Source: Planctomycetota bacterium
Lineage (GTDB): Bacteria > Planctomycetota > B15-G4 > JADJEK01
Assembly (NCBI GenBank): GCA_016709145.1
Contig: JADJEK010000001.1
Location: 806,001-870,000, forward strand
Reading direction: 5' to 3'
DNA: 64,000 bases
Shown piece after piece: positions 26,237 to 34,923 of this stretch (positions are counted from its first letter, which is position 1; every line of letters begins with the position of its first letter). A model generated the notes under the pieces. That model saw only the letters and a list, made by a program, of their open reading frames with translations, ran no database searches and was not told the DNA's origin. The position numbers and the translations under genes were made by a program.

Positions 26237-28495
26237 GTGACGACCATCGCACCATCTCCACCCCGCCCCGAGCACCACGCGTTCGCGGACACCCCGCAGG
26301 CGCGCGCGCGCATCAAGCGTTTGCGCCGCCTCGACAAGATCATCGCGGGCTCGATCACCGCGGGCGGTCTGTTGATCATCCTCGCGGTGTTCGGGATCTT
26401 CGCGTTCGTGTTCGGCGAAGCCGTGCCGTTGTTCCTCGGCTCCAGCGCCGAACTCGTGACGACGCGCTCCGCAGTGACCGATGGCACGAAGGCGCTCGCG
26501 GTCGCGATCGACGAGTACGGTCAGCGCCCCGTGCTGCTGACGGACAAAGGCACGCTGCGCATCCTCGACCTCGTCGGTGGCAACACCGATGTCGAGGTCG
26601 CACTCGAGAGTCTCGGCACGGCGACGATCACGTCGGGCGTCGTCGCGCACGAATCGCCGGTGTTCGCGGCCGGGACGTCGGACGGACGTGTCCTCGTCGC
26701 GGGCATCGCGTTCGAGCCGCGCTTCGCCGACGGCAAGCGCGTCGGACAGGACGCCAGCGTCGCGTGGCAGTTCGCGCTGCCGATGGTGGATGGCAGCACC
26801 GCGATCGAACGCATCGCGGTGTCGTCGGACGGCAATCGTGTGGCCGTGGTCGCCGCGGCCAACGGAATCCTGAAGTTCGCGACGCGACGCGCGAAGGGCA
26901 TCGGCACCTCGCCGAAGTTCGGCGACGCCGCCGAACTCGTCGCCGGCAAGACGATCACCGCGGTGGCATTGAACGGCGCCGCGGATCACGCGGCCATCGG
27001 CTTCGCGGACGGACGCTTCTTCCTGTTCGATCTCGACAAGGCCGACGCCACGTTGAAGGAGAACCTCGACTCCGGCTCGGCATCGCCCGTCACCGCGCTG
27101 TCGTGGGTGTTCGGCGGACAGACGCTGCTCGTCGGCAGCGCCGACGGTCGCGTGTCGGGATGGCAAGGCATCCGCAGCGGACCGTCGTCTTCTCGCACGT
27201 TGACGCGCGTGCGTGAGTTCGACGCGTTCGACGCGCCGGTCGCCGACTTCATGCCGTCGCAGCGCAACAAGTGCATCCTCGCCGCGGCGCGGGACGGAGC
27301 ACTGCGCGTCGAGCACTCGACGACGCAACGCATCATCTCGGACCTCGGCCGGACCGGCTCCACGTTCACCGCGATCGGCTATGCGCCGAAGGCCGACGGT
27401 GTGGTCGCGATCGACGCGAGCGGCACGCTGCACGCGTGGCGCGTCGACGCGGATCACGCCGACGTCTCGCTCGCGGCGCTGTTCGCCCCGGTGCTCTACG
27501 AGAGCTACGACGAACCCGACTACGTCTGGCAATCGACCGGTGGCTCCGACGACTACGAACCGAAGTACTCGCTCGTGCCGCTGATCTTCGGCTCGCTGAA
27601 GGGCGTGCTCTACGCGATGTTGTTCTCGGCGCCGCTCGCGATCCTCGCGGCGCTTTACGTCAGTCAGTTCGCGTCGCCGAAGGCGCGCTCGATCGTCAAG
27701 CCGACCGTCGAGCTGATGGGCGCGCTGCCTTCGGTCGTCGTCGGCTTCCTCGCCGGACTCTGGTTGTCGCCGGCCGTCGACTCGGACATGGGTCACACCG
27801 TCGGACTACTGCTCGCGCTGCCGCTCACGATCGTGCTCGCGGCGTTCGTGAGTTCGCGGCTGCCGCAGCGCGTGCGCAATCGCGTCGCGTTCGGCCGCGA
27901 GGTGCTGTTCCTCGTTCCGTTCCTCGCCGCCGGCATCGGCCTGGCATGGCTCGCTTCGGGTCCGCTCGAGCAGACGCTGTTCGACGGTGACTTGAAGGGC
28001 TGGTTGGTGCGGACGTTCGAACTGGCCTACGACCCGCGCAACTGCGTGATCGTCGGCATCGCACTCGGCTTCGCGGTGATCCCGATCGTGTTCACGGTCG
28101 CCGAGGATTCGATGTCGAACGTGCCGAAGTCGCTGCGCGCCGCGAGCGAAGCGCTCGGCGCCAGTCGTTGGCAGACCGCGTGGCGGCTCGTGCTGCCGGC
28201 CGCGAGCCCCGGCATCTTCGCGGCGTTGATGCTCGGCTTCGGTCGCGCGATCGGCGAGACGATGATCGTCGTGATGGCGACCGGCAACACGCCGATCCTC
28301 GATCCGTCGCCGTTCAACGGCATGCGCACGATCTCGGCCAGCATCGCGACCGAGATCCCCGAAGCGCCGGTCGACGGCTCGCTCTACCGCGTGCTGTTCT
28401 TGTCCGGCTCGCTGTTGTTCGTGTTCGCGTTCCTGATCAACACCGCGGCCGAGGTCGTCGGCGCGAGTCTGCGCAAGAGGTACGGCAAATGGTGA
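26237..28495 (+). CDS. pstC: Phosphate ABC transporter permease PstC with large periplasmic beta-propeller-like insert
   Basis: A 752-residue permease, about twice the length of E. coli PstC. TM1 is at about residues 32-58. A segment of about 380 residues follows with WD40-like repeats, then the permease core with ELMGALPSVVVGFLAGL and the ABC-coupling EAA loop LRAASEALGASRWQTAW. Large insertions at the same position are known in some Pseudomonas-type PstC proteins. The start is GTG at 26237 with GAGGA 8 nt upstream; an in-frame TTG at 26216 is possible. pstA overlaps the end by 7 nt. Confidence 0.9.
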   Translation: MTTIAPSPPRPEHHAFADTPQARARIKRLRRLDKIIAGSITAGGLLIILAVFGIFAFVFGEAVPLFLGSSAELVTTRSAVTDGTKALAVAIDEYGQRPVLLTDKGTLRILDLVGGNTDVEVALESLGTATITSGVVAHESPVFAAGTSDGRVLVAGIAFEPRFADGKRVGQDASVAWQFALPMVDGSTAIERIAVSSDGNRVAVVAAANGILKFATRRAKGIGTSPKFGDAAELVAGKTITAVALNGAADHAAIGFADGRFFLFDLDKADATLKENLDSGSASPVTALSWVFGGQTLLVGSADGRVSGWQGIRSGPSSSRTLTRVREFDAFDAPVADFMPSQRNKCILAAARDGALRVEHSTTQRIISDLGRTGSTFTAIGYAPKADGVVAIDASGTLHAWRVDADHADVSLAALFAPVLYESYDEPDYVWQSTGGSDDYEPKYSLVPLIFGSLKGVLYAMLFSAPLAILAALYVSQFASPKARSIVKPTVELMGALPSVVVGFLAGLWLSPAVDSDMGHTVGLLLALPLTIVLAAFVSSRLPQRVRNRVAFGREVLFLVPFLAAGIGLAWLASGPLEQTLFDGDLKGWLVRTFELAYDPRNCVIVGIALGFAVIPIVFTVAEDSMSNVPKSLRAASEALGASRWQTAWRLVLPAASPGIFAALMLGFGRAIGETMIVVMATGNTPILDPSPFNGMRTISASIATEIPEAPVDGSLYRVLFLSGSLLFVFAFLINTAAEVVGASLRKRYGKW

Positions 28496-29973
28496 CCACG
28501 GCGTCGCCCACTCTGCAGGCTTCGTCGGGAGGGCGTGGACGTCCCGGCGAGACGTGGGTCTTCGTGACCGCGGGCTCGCTGCTGACGTTGATCGCGCTGC
28601 TCGTCGGCGTGATCCTGTTGCTGACGTTGAACGGCTTGTCGGTGTTCTGGCCGCATCCGATCGCGCGCGTGACGCAGAACGACGGCTCGGTGCTGATCGG
28701 GCAGGCGTGGCGCGGCGAGGCGATCTCGCAGGACTCGAGCGACACCGACGCCGTCCGCATGCGCACGCTGTATCGCATCGGCAATCGGCGCGAACTCGGC
28801 AGTGAGTTCCAGTGGGTCGACGACGACGCCGTGAAGTCGATCGAGCATCCGCCGGAGATCGTGTTCATCGAGCGCCTCGAATGGGGTCCGGCGCTCGGCA
28901 CGATTCGCGGGGTGAAGCGCGCGGGGGTCCCGCTCGCGGATCTCGCGCCCGACGACTTCGACGCGTTCGACGACTTGGTCGACGAAGCGCGCGCGGAGCG
29001 CATCGGCGCGCTGGCGCCGCGCGTCGACGAGGCGAAGCTGATCACGACCCTCGAACTGGCCGATGGTCGCACCGTCGACATCCCGCTGGCGGCGATCGAG
29101 CGCATCGTGCCGGCGAATGCCTACGGGCCGGTCGATCGCGTGCTGAGTTGGTGCGCGTCGTTCGGGCGCTTCATCAGCGAGAATCCGCGCGAGTCGAACA
29201 CCGAAGGCGGCATCCTGCCGGCGATCCTCGGCACGTTCTTGATGGTGTTGCTGATGAGTCTCGCGGTGGTTCCGCTCGGCGTCATCGGCGCGCTCTATCT
29301 GAACGAGTACGCGAAGCAGGGCCCGCTCGTGCGCTTCGTGCGCCTCGCGGTCAGCAACCTCGCGGGCGTGCCGTCGATCGTGTTCGGCATGTTCGGGCTC
29401 GCGTTCTTCGTCTACACGATCGGTGCGCACGTCGACGCGACGCTGTTCTCCGACAAGCTGCCGACCCCGACGTTCGGCACCGGCGGCCTGCTGTGGGCGT
29501 CGCTGACGCTCGCGCTGCTGACGGTGCCGGTCGTCATCGTCTCGACCGAGGAAGGGTTGCGAGCCGTTCCGCGCGCGCAGCGCGAGGGCTCGCTCGCTCT
29601 TGGTTCGACGCGGTGGCAGACGATCCGCACGATCGTGTTGCCGGCGGCGATGCCGGGCATCCTGACCGGCACGATCCTCGCGATCGCGCGTGGCGCGGGC
29701 GAAGTCGCGCCGCTGATGCTGACGGGAGTCGTCAAGCTCGCGGCGAGTCCGCTGATCGACGCGACGCCGCCGTTCCTGCATCTCGACGCCAAGTTCATGC
29801 ACCTCGGCTTCCACATCTACGACGTCGGTTTCCAGTCCCCCAACGTCGAAGCGTCGCGCCCGATCGTCTATGCGACGGCGCTGGTGTTGCTCGTGTTCAT
29901 CGTCATCTTGAACCTCGCGGCGATCGTGTGGCGCAACCGTGTGCGTCGCAAGCTGCAGGGTTCCACGTTCTGA
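28489..29973 (+). CDS. pstA: Phosphate ABC transporter permease PstA
   Basis: A 494-residue permease. TM1 is at about residues 25-47. A polar outside domain of about 180 residues follows, then the permease core with SNLAGVPSIVFGMFGLAFF and the coupling loop REGSLALGSTRWQTI, ending IARGAGEVAPLMLTG. E. coli PstA is about 296 residues, so the enlarged outside domain parallels that in PstC. The ATG lies inside the last codons of pstC and overlaps them by 7 nt, so translation is coupled. phoU follows after 8 nt. Confidence 0.93.
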   Translation: MVTTASPTLQASSGGRGRPGETWVFVTAGSLLTLIALLVGVILLLTLNGLSVFWPHPIARVTQNDGSVLIGQAWRGEAISQDSSDTDAVRMRTLYRIGNRRELGSEFQWVDDDAVKSIEHPPEIVFIERLEWGPALGTIRGVKRAGVPLADLAPDDFDAFDDLVDEARAERIGALAPRVDEAKLITTLELADGRTVDIPLAAIERIVPANAYGPVDRVLSWCASFGRFISENPRESNTEGGILPAILGTFLMVLLMSLAVVPLGVIGALYLNEYAKQGPLVRFVRLAVSNLAGVPSIVFGMFGLAFFVYTIGAHVDATLFSDKLPTPTFGTGGLLWASLTLALLTVPVVIVSTEEGLRAVPRAQREGSLALGSTRWQTIRTIVLPAAMPGILTGTILAIARGAGEVAPLMLTGVVKLAASPLIDATPPFLHLDAKFMHLGFHIYDVGFQSPNVEASRPIVYATALVLLVFIVILNLAAIVWRNRVRRKLQGSTF

Positions 29974-29981
29974 GACCGCCC

Positions 29982-30701
29982 ATGTCCAAGCAGATCGAAC
30001 TCGACCTCGACTCCATCCAGAAGGCCATCCTGCACATCGGCGGGCTCGTCGAAGACCGTGTCGACAAGGCGTTGACGGCGCTGCTCCAGCGCGACGCCGC
30101 GCTCGCGCGCGAGGTCATCGACGGCGACAACGTGATCGACGATCTCGAACTCGAGGTCGAGGAGCGCTGCCTCGACATCCTCGCGCTGCGCCAACCGGTG
30201 GCGAAGGACCTGCGCCTCGTCACCGGCATCATGAAGATCAACTCGGACCTCGAGCGCATGGGCGACCTCGCGGTCAACATCGCCGAGAGGGCGGAAGTCC
30301 TGGCCTTCGTGCCGTCGCTGCCGTTCCGTCCGGACGTCACGCGCATGGCATCGGTCGTGAAGCGCATGACGCGCGACGGCCTCGACGCCATGGTGCGCCG
30401 CGACGAAGCTCTCGCACTGCGCGTGTGGGAGATGGACGACGAGGCGGACCGGCTCTACCGCGAGCTCATCGGCGAGGCGATCCAGTTCATGAGCAAGAAC
30501 GTCGACCGTCTCGGCGACGTCATGCACTTGGTCGGCGCGCTCCGCAACCTCGAGCGCATCGCCGACCACGCGACGAACATCGCCGAGGACGTCATCTTCG
30601 TCGTCGAGGGCAAGATCGTCCGCCACCGCGTACTCGAGGTGAAGCAACACATCCTCGATCGCGCCAAGCGGGAGGGTGAGTCGACGCACCCGAAGAAGTG
30701 A
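29982..30701 (+). CDS. phoU: Phosphate transport system regulator PhoU
   Basis: A 239-residue PhoU made of two three-helix bundles. Each bundle carries the metal-binding E/DxxxD pattern, seen as NSDLERMGDLAVNIAE and RNLERIADHATNIAED. PhoU links PstSCAB activity to PhoR and keeps PhoB inactive under phosphate excess. It is the last gene of the cluster, 8 nt after pstA. The region downstream is a hairpin-rich non-coding stretch that probably ends the transcript. Confidence 0.95.
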   Translation: MSKQIELDLDSIQKAILHIGGLVEDRVDKALTALLQRDAALAREVIDGDNVIDDLELEVEERCLDILALRQPVAKDLRLVTGIMKINSDLERMGDLAVNIAERAEVLAFVPSLPFRPDVTRMASVVKRMTRDGLDAMVRRDEALALRVWEMDDEADRLYRELIGEAIQFMSKNVDRLGDVMHLVGALRNLERIADHATNIAEDVIFVVEGKIVRHRVLEVKQHILDRAKREGESTHPKK

Positions 30702-31099
30702 CGGGACGGGCGACGAACCCGAACAAGAGAAGACCCGAGACCCGGTGACCGAGACCCGATCGGGATCACCGCCGGCAACTCGACGCGGGTACCCGCGTGC
30801 GATTGCCGGCGGCAAATGCACGCGGGCTACACGACGACGGGCCAAGGACTTGCGGGATCGTGTCGAAGGATTGGAGTGCGAGCGCTGACCGCCGGCAAGG
30901 GCGTCCGGGCACGGGGGACAGATGGGGGACAGACCCGCCTCCGTCCCCGTCATCTACCCACTCCTTCAATCGCCACCGCGGAGCGCGAAGCGCGACCCGA
31001 AGTTCTCCCTCGGGTTCAAGCTCGCGCGTGCCCGAGTAACCACTCCGTCGCCAAGGGACGTCGTGGAGTCTCGCGCGCGACTCAAGGGCGCGGGGGTTT

Positions 31100-31234
31100 C
31101 CAAAGGGGGGCTTTGCTCGTTTGTGAAGCCCCCCTTTGGTCGTTCGACCGCGAGCGGTCGAACGAGGGGGCGTGGGGGCCGTTGGCCCCCACCTCGCCTC
31201 GACGCCCGAGCGGGCGTCGGGCCATGCGGCCCGA
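31100..31234. repeat. Array of five consecutive hairpins
   Basis: Five inverted repeats follow each other almost without spacing: a 14-bp perfect stem (31100-31113/31126-31139), an 11-bp stem (31140-31150/31155-31165), a 9-bp stem (31172-31180/31184-31192), a 7-bp stem (31201-31207/31212-31218) and a 7-bp stem (31217-31223/31228-31234, sharing two bases with the fourth). All are GC-rich with short loops. This could be a compound palindromic element or a structured RNA; no ORF accounts for it. Confidence 0.75.
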
Positions 31235-31242
31235 GCTCTCGC

Positions 31243-31248
31243 TACTCT
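31243..31248 (+). promoter_or_regulatory. Candidate -10 element of trmJ
   Basis: TACTCT in the context GCTACTCT, 7 nt before the ATG at 31256. The placement implies a leaderless message. The same hexamer at the same distance precedes the D-amino-acid oxidase gene. Confidence 0.45.
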
Positions 31249-31255
31249 CCCCCCT

Positions 31256-32038
31256 ATGCCCGCCTCATTCGTCCTCGTCGATCCTCGTGGTGAAGCCAAC
31301 GTCGGCTCCGTCGCGCGCGCGTTGAAGAACAACGGCTTCTTCGATCTCCGCATCGTGCAAGGCGTCGCGTTCGGCGACGAAGCCCGGCGCATGGCGTGTG
31401 GTTCCGAGGACGTGCTCGCTTCCGCGCGCCGCTTCGCATCCCTCCCCGAAGCCGTCGCCGACTCCTCGCTCGTCGTCGGTTTCACGGCGCGCGATCGACG
31501 CGATCTCCGCGAAGCGCTGTGGCTCGACGACGCGATCCCGCGCATCGTCGACATCGCCTCGACCACGCCCGTCGCGCTCGTGTTCGGTCGCGAGGACCGC
31601 GGCCTGACGGCCGAGGAGCTCGCGCCGTGCCAGCTCATCGTCACGATCCCCGCGGCGATCGAACGACCGGTCTACAACCTCGCGCAGGCCGTGTTGCTCG
31701 CGGCATACACGCTGCGCCGCGCGCTCGGCAGCGAGCCCGCGCCGAAGGCTCGCACGCAGTTCGCGCGCGAGTCGTCGTTGACCGCCGGCGAGCTCGCGGT
31801 GCTGTCGGCGAAACTGCGCGAAACGCTCGTCGCGCTCGGCTACGACGGCCACCCCGATCGAGGCCTCATCGATCGCATCGTCGCGCGCGCCGGCATCGGC
31901 TTCGCACGCGCTGCGCTCGAGTCGTCCGATCGCGACATGCTGCTCGGCGTCTTGCGGCGCGCGCTCCAAGTCGCGGAGCGCGCGGGCCAAACCCCGTGGG
32001 GTCGAGCGGCCGACGCTTCCGATCAGCGCGCGCCGTAG
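31256..32038 (+). CDS. trmJ: tRNA (cytidine/uridine-32-2'-O)-methyltransferase, TrmJ-like SPOUT enzyme
   Basis: A 260-residue SPOUT-fold methyltransferase. Motif 1 is VLVDPRGEANVGSVARALKNNGF, shown here in part. The knotted SAM site includes LVFGREDRGLT and the terminal IPAAIERPVYNLAQAV. TrmJ 2'-O-methylates position 32 of tRNA anticodon loops. The C-terminal extension of about 80 residues is as in bacterial TrmJ. The ATG at 31256 aligns with the family start; the open frame upstream runs through the hairpin array and is not coding. It overlaps the convergent beta-helix gene by 16 bp. Confidence 0.88.
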   Translation: MPASFVLVDPRGEANVGSVARALKNNGFFDLRIVQGVAFGDEARRMACGSEDVLASARRFASLPEAVADSSLVVGFTARDRRDLREALWLDDAIPRIVDIASTTPVALVFGREDRGLTAEELAPCQLIVTIPAAIERPVYNLAQAVLLAAYTLRRALGSEPAPKARTQFARESSLTAGELAVLSAKLRETLVALGYDGHPDRGLIDRIVARAGIGFARAALESSDRDMLLGVLRRALQVAERAGQTPWGRAADASDQRAP

Positions 32039-33618
32039 TTCGCGAGCTGCTCGAGCTTCACGTCCACGCCACGCACCCTCGAAGCACCCTTCAACACCGT
32101 GTCCTGCGCGATGCGCGTCAGTCCGTTGGCCGTACTGCGCAATCCGCCAGCGGCGTCCACCGCACGCGGATCGAGGTCGAGCGCCAGGCCCGACCGCCCC
32201 GCGACGAACGTCGACTTGCCCTCGATGCGCAGCATGTGGACGCCGCCGATCGAAACGAGCGGCGCAGCGCCGGTCTCGGGCGCGGCTTGGAAATCGCAGC
32301 CGTACACCACGAGGGTTTCGGTGCGTGCGTGGTCGACGCCGTCGGTGACTTGCACCGCGCCGAGTCCATACGCGACACCTGGTTGCGTGAGTCCGAGCAG
32401 CGCGGCATCGAACCCGGAGCGGTACTCGCAGCGGTCGAGCGCGATCGTGCCGAAATGGCGTCCCGTGATCGTGTACGCGTAGGCGCTCTTGTGATTCGCA
32501 TCGGGGTTCAACCCGACGTCCCGCGCCACGCAATGCCGCAGCACCACGAGCCCGAGCCCCGGCGGTCCGTCGGTGCTCGCCGCCGTGATGCGCACGAAGG
32601 CGCCGCCGAGGCGCTCGCCGACCACGCGCTCGATGACGACATCGCCTTGCGTGTTCGCCAAGCGGATGCCGTCGCCGTTGCGCAGATGGGCGATCGCGAC
32701 CGGCTGCTTCGTCCCGACGTACGCGAAGTCGATGACTCCGTACGCATCGATGCCGAGGTTCGACGCGAGCCCCTGCCGCGCGGCGTGGTCGTACCCGCCG
32801 TCGATCGGGCAATCCTCGAATCGGAACCCGACGTGCGTGCTGCCACGCTCGAGCCGGATTGCCGACTGCGTCGCGCCGTGCAGTGCGATGCCGCGGAACG
32901 TGACGTATCCGTTCGGGACCTGTTGCGCGATCCGGATGCAGTGCCCGAACGCTCCGCCGTGGATGCGCACGGCGCCGCGCGCCGCGACGACGATCGGCTG
33001 CCCGGGTGCGCCGCCGCGCGTGCGCGCGTTGTTCGGATCTTCCTTCGAGAAGCCGATCGAGAACGGCCGGTAGTCGCCCGCATCGAGCACGATCGTCGAG
33101 CCCGGCCCACAAACCTCGAGCGCGCGCACGATCGAGTTCTCGGCCGCGACGACCGCGCCACCTTCGACTTGGATCGACCGCGGCGTCACCATCACCAAGC
33201 GCTTCGGCTTGGCCACGGTCCACGGCGGCGGCAGCGTTGGGGTCGCTGCCCCCTGCGGCTTCGCTGACGCCTCGAGTGCCGCGAAAGGGGACGGCTTGCT
33301 CGACGAGTATTTGGGCCCCGGCTTGCCGGACTTCCCCTTCCAAGGACTCTTGTTCGCGCCGCCGTACTTGCCCGCCGCCTTCTTCTTCACGTCGTTGCGC
33401 GGCGGGGCGACCCAGGCCTTCCCGGACTTCTTGCCGCCCTGTTTGCCGTACCCACCGCCGGCTCCGGACTTCGGGGGCGCGGTCGACGGCGCCTTGCTGC
33501 TCGGCGCCTGGTAGGCCTGCGCGTCGGCGGACACCCCCCACGCCAACGCCCACGCCAACAGCAGGACGAGGCCCACGGTCGACGCACTTCTTCGACGCAC
33601 TTCAAAAGCCGCGGTCAT
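32023..33618 (-). CDS. Secreted parallel beta-helix protein with Lys/Gly/Pro-rich linker
   Basis: A 531-residue exported protein. A long N-region (MTAAFEVRRR) precedes a hydrophobic signal helix, with cleavage likely near ADA at about residue 33. Residues 40-130 are low-complexity, rich in Lys, Gly, Pro and Ser, and probably disordered. Residues 140-530 form right-handed beta-helix rungs with a start pattern IVVAARGAVRIHGGAFGHCIRI like other Beta_helix-type proteins. No polysaccharide-lyase catalytic signature is evident. The 3' end overlaps trmJ tail-to-tail. It is divergent from the small lipoprotein at 33702. Function unknown; an attachment or glycan-related role is possible. Confidence 0.75.
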   Translation of the reverse strand: MTAAFEVRRRSASTVGLVLLLAWALAWGVSADAQAYQAPSSKAPSTAPPKSGAGGGYGKQGGKKSGKAWVAPPRNDVKKKAAGKYGGANKSPWKGKSGKPGPKYSSSKPSPFAALEASAKPQGAATPTLPPPWTVAKPKRLVMVTPRSIQVEGGAVVAAENSIVRALEVCGPGSTIVLDAGDYRPFSIGFSKEDPNNARTRGGAPGQPIVVAARGAVRIHGGAFGHCIRIAQQVPNGYVTFRGIALHGATQSAIRLERGSTHVGFRFEDCPIDGGYDHAARQGLASNLGIDAYGVIDFAYVGTKQPVAIAHLRNGDGIRLANTQGDVVIERVVGERLGGAFVRITAASTDGPPGLGLVVLRHCVARDVGLNPDANHKSAYAYTITGRHFGTIALDRCEYRSGFDAALLGLTQPGVAYGLGAVQVTDGVDHARTETLVVYGCDFQAAPETGAAPLVSIGGVHMLRIEGKSTFVAGRSGLALDLDPRAVDAAGGLRSTANGLTRIAQDTVLKGASRVRGVDVKLEQLANYGAR

Positions 33619-33701
33619 GAGCTCTAAGATCCTCGCTTCGCGCACCGCTCGCCGCGCACCGTATCGTGCGCGCGCCCGGTGTCGTTCTGGAGTCCCGCCC
33701 C

Positions 33702-33947
33702 ATGGTGCACCAAGTTCGTCGTTCCGTCCTCGTCCTGACGCTGCTCGCGGCTGGATTCCTCGGTTGCTCGTCCGACACCAAGGTCGCCGAGACCGACGCC
33801 GCGGTGCCCCAGGCGAACACGACCTCGACGTCGACCACCGAGGTCGGCGGCTGCTGTGGCGGCGAGGCCAAGGAAGCCAAGGGCTGCGGCGACGCCTGCG
33901 TCGGCGAGACCGGCGGCGGCTGCTGCGCCGAAGAACCCAAGAACTGA
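33702..33947 (+). CDS. Small Cys-rich lipoprotein
   Basis: An 81-residue lipoprotein. The hydrophobic signal ends at GFLGC (Cys22). After a Thr/Ser-rich spacer the tail has eight cysteines in the pattern CC-x8-C-x3-C-x7-CC together with Gly and Glu/Lys, including GGCCGGE and GGGCCAEE. The paired cysteines suggest metal binding or redox chemistry, although this is inference. A TATCGT box at 33662 could be its -10 element. bioB starts 8 nt after its stop, so both are probably on one transcript, which may be chance or may reflect Fe-S or sulphur supply to BioB. Confidence 0.75.
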   Translation: MVHQVRRSVLVLTLLAAGFLGCSSDTKVAETDAAVPQANTTSTSTTEVGGCCGGEAKEAKGCGDACVGETGGGCCAEEPKN

Positions 33948-33954
33948 TCCACGC

Positions 33955-34923
33955 GTGACTTCCGCTCGCGAAGCGACTCGGCCCGTCAGCGCCGACCACG
34001 TCCTCGGATTGCTGCGACGCCCGCTGCTCGACCTCGTGTTCGAGGCGGCGTCGGTGCATCGTCGGCATCACGCCCCCGACCAGTTGCAGTGCTCGCAACT
34101 GCTGTCGATCAAGACCGGCGGTTGCCCCGAGGACTGTGGTTACTGCTCGCAGAGCGCGCATCACAAGACGCCGGTCGAGCGCGAGCCGTTGCTCGCGCTC
34201 GACACCGTCCTCGCCGAAGCGCGACGAGCACGAGAGAGCGGCGCCGACCGTTTCTGCATGGGCGCCGCCTGGCGCGAAGTGAAGGACGGACCCGAGTTCG
34301 AGCGCGTGCTCGACATGGTCAAGGGCGTCAAGCAACTCGGTCTCGAGGCGTGCGTCACGTTGGGCATGCTCGATGACGCCCAAGCCCGCCGCCTGCGCGA
34401 AGCCGGCCTCGACTACTACAACCACAACCTCGACACCGGCCGCAGTCACTACGACCAGGTCGTCACCACGCGCACCTACGACGACCGCCTCGACACGCTG
34501 CGCGCCGTGCGTGAAGCCGGGATCCACGTCTGCAGCGGCGGCATCCTCGGCCTCGGCGAGAGCGAAGCGGCGCGCGCCGAACTGATCGCCGAACTCGCGA
34601 ACCTCGATCCGCAGCCCGAGAGCGTCCCGATCAACGCGCTGGTGAAGATCGAGGGCACGCCGCTCGAGCGCGAGCGCGACCTCGATTGGTCCGAGATCGT
34701 CAAGACGATCGCCGCCGCACGCATCGCGATGCCGAAGACCGTGATCCGCTTGTCGGCCGGCCGCACCGCGATGACCGAGGAAGGTCAGGCGCTGTGCTTC
34801 CTCGCCGGCGCGAACTCGATCTTCGTCGGCGACGAGTTGCTGACGACCCCGAACCCCGCGCCCGCGTCCGACGCGGCGCTGCTGACCAAGCTCGGCCTGA
34901 AACCGCTGCAGCGGGAGTCGTGA
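33955..34923 (+). CDS. bioB: Biotin synthase
   Basis: A 322-residue radical SAM enzyme that inserts sulphur into dethiobiotin. The [4Fe-4S] motif is in GGCPEDCGYCSQS (CxxxCxxC). Other family marks are NHNLDTGRSHY-like and the C-terminal GANSIFVGDELLTT. Cysteines near FCMGAAW and GLEACVT provide the [2Fe-2S] ligands. The start is taken as a GTG at 33955; a longer frame runs back through the lipoprotein gene but is not conserved. Its stop overlaps the GTG of bioFD (GTGA). Confidence 0.96.
   Translation: MTSAREATRPVSADHVLGLLRRPLLDLVFEAASVHRRHHAPDQLQCSQLLSIKTGGCPEDCGYCSQSAHHKTPVEREPLLALDTVLAEARRARESGADRFCMGAAWREVKDGPEFERVLDMVKGVKQLGLEACVTLGMLDDAQARRLREAGLDYYNHNLDTGRSHYDQVVTTRTYDDRLDTLRAVREAGIHVCSGGILGLGESEAARAELIAELANLDPQPESVPINALVKIEGTPLERERDLDWSEIVKTIAAARIAMPKTVIRLSAGRTAMTEEGQALCFLAGANSIFVGDELLTTPNPAPASDAALLTKLGLKPLQRES

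Larger units (their letters stand above)
30702..31255. other. Hairpin-rich 554-bp intergenic region
   Basis: No credible gene. After phoU come hairpins at 30744-30770 (GGTGA/TCACC around a CCCGATCGGG palindrome) and 30769-30812 (CCGCCGGCAA/TTGCCGGCGG with an inner CGCGGGT/ACCCGCG), which could end the pst-phoU transcript. GGGGGACAG occurs twice in 30913-30931. The right third is an array of five hairpins (31100-31234), annotated separately, which ends just before the trmJ promoter. Confidence 0.7.

Noticed and set aside
31136..31255. N-terminal extension of trmJ through the hairpin array
   Set aside because: The extension is not similar to TrmJ proteins, and a -10 element lies 7 nt before the internal ATG.
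30702..31255. tRNA or CRISPR in the hairpin-rich region
   Set aside because: No cloverleaf with TPsiC-like arm and no regularly spaced identical repeats; stems differ in sequence.
33856..33954. N-terminal extension of BioB running through the small lipoprotein gene
   Set aside because: It is Ala/Arg/Pro-rich with no family similarity; the lipoprotein reading in another frame is better supported and the GTG at 33955 fits BioB length.
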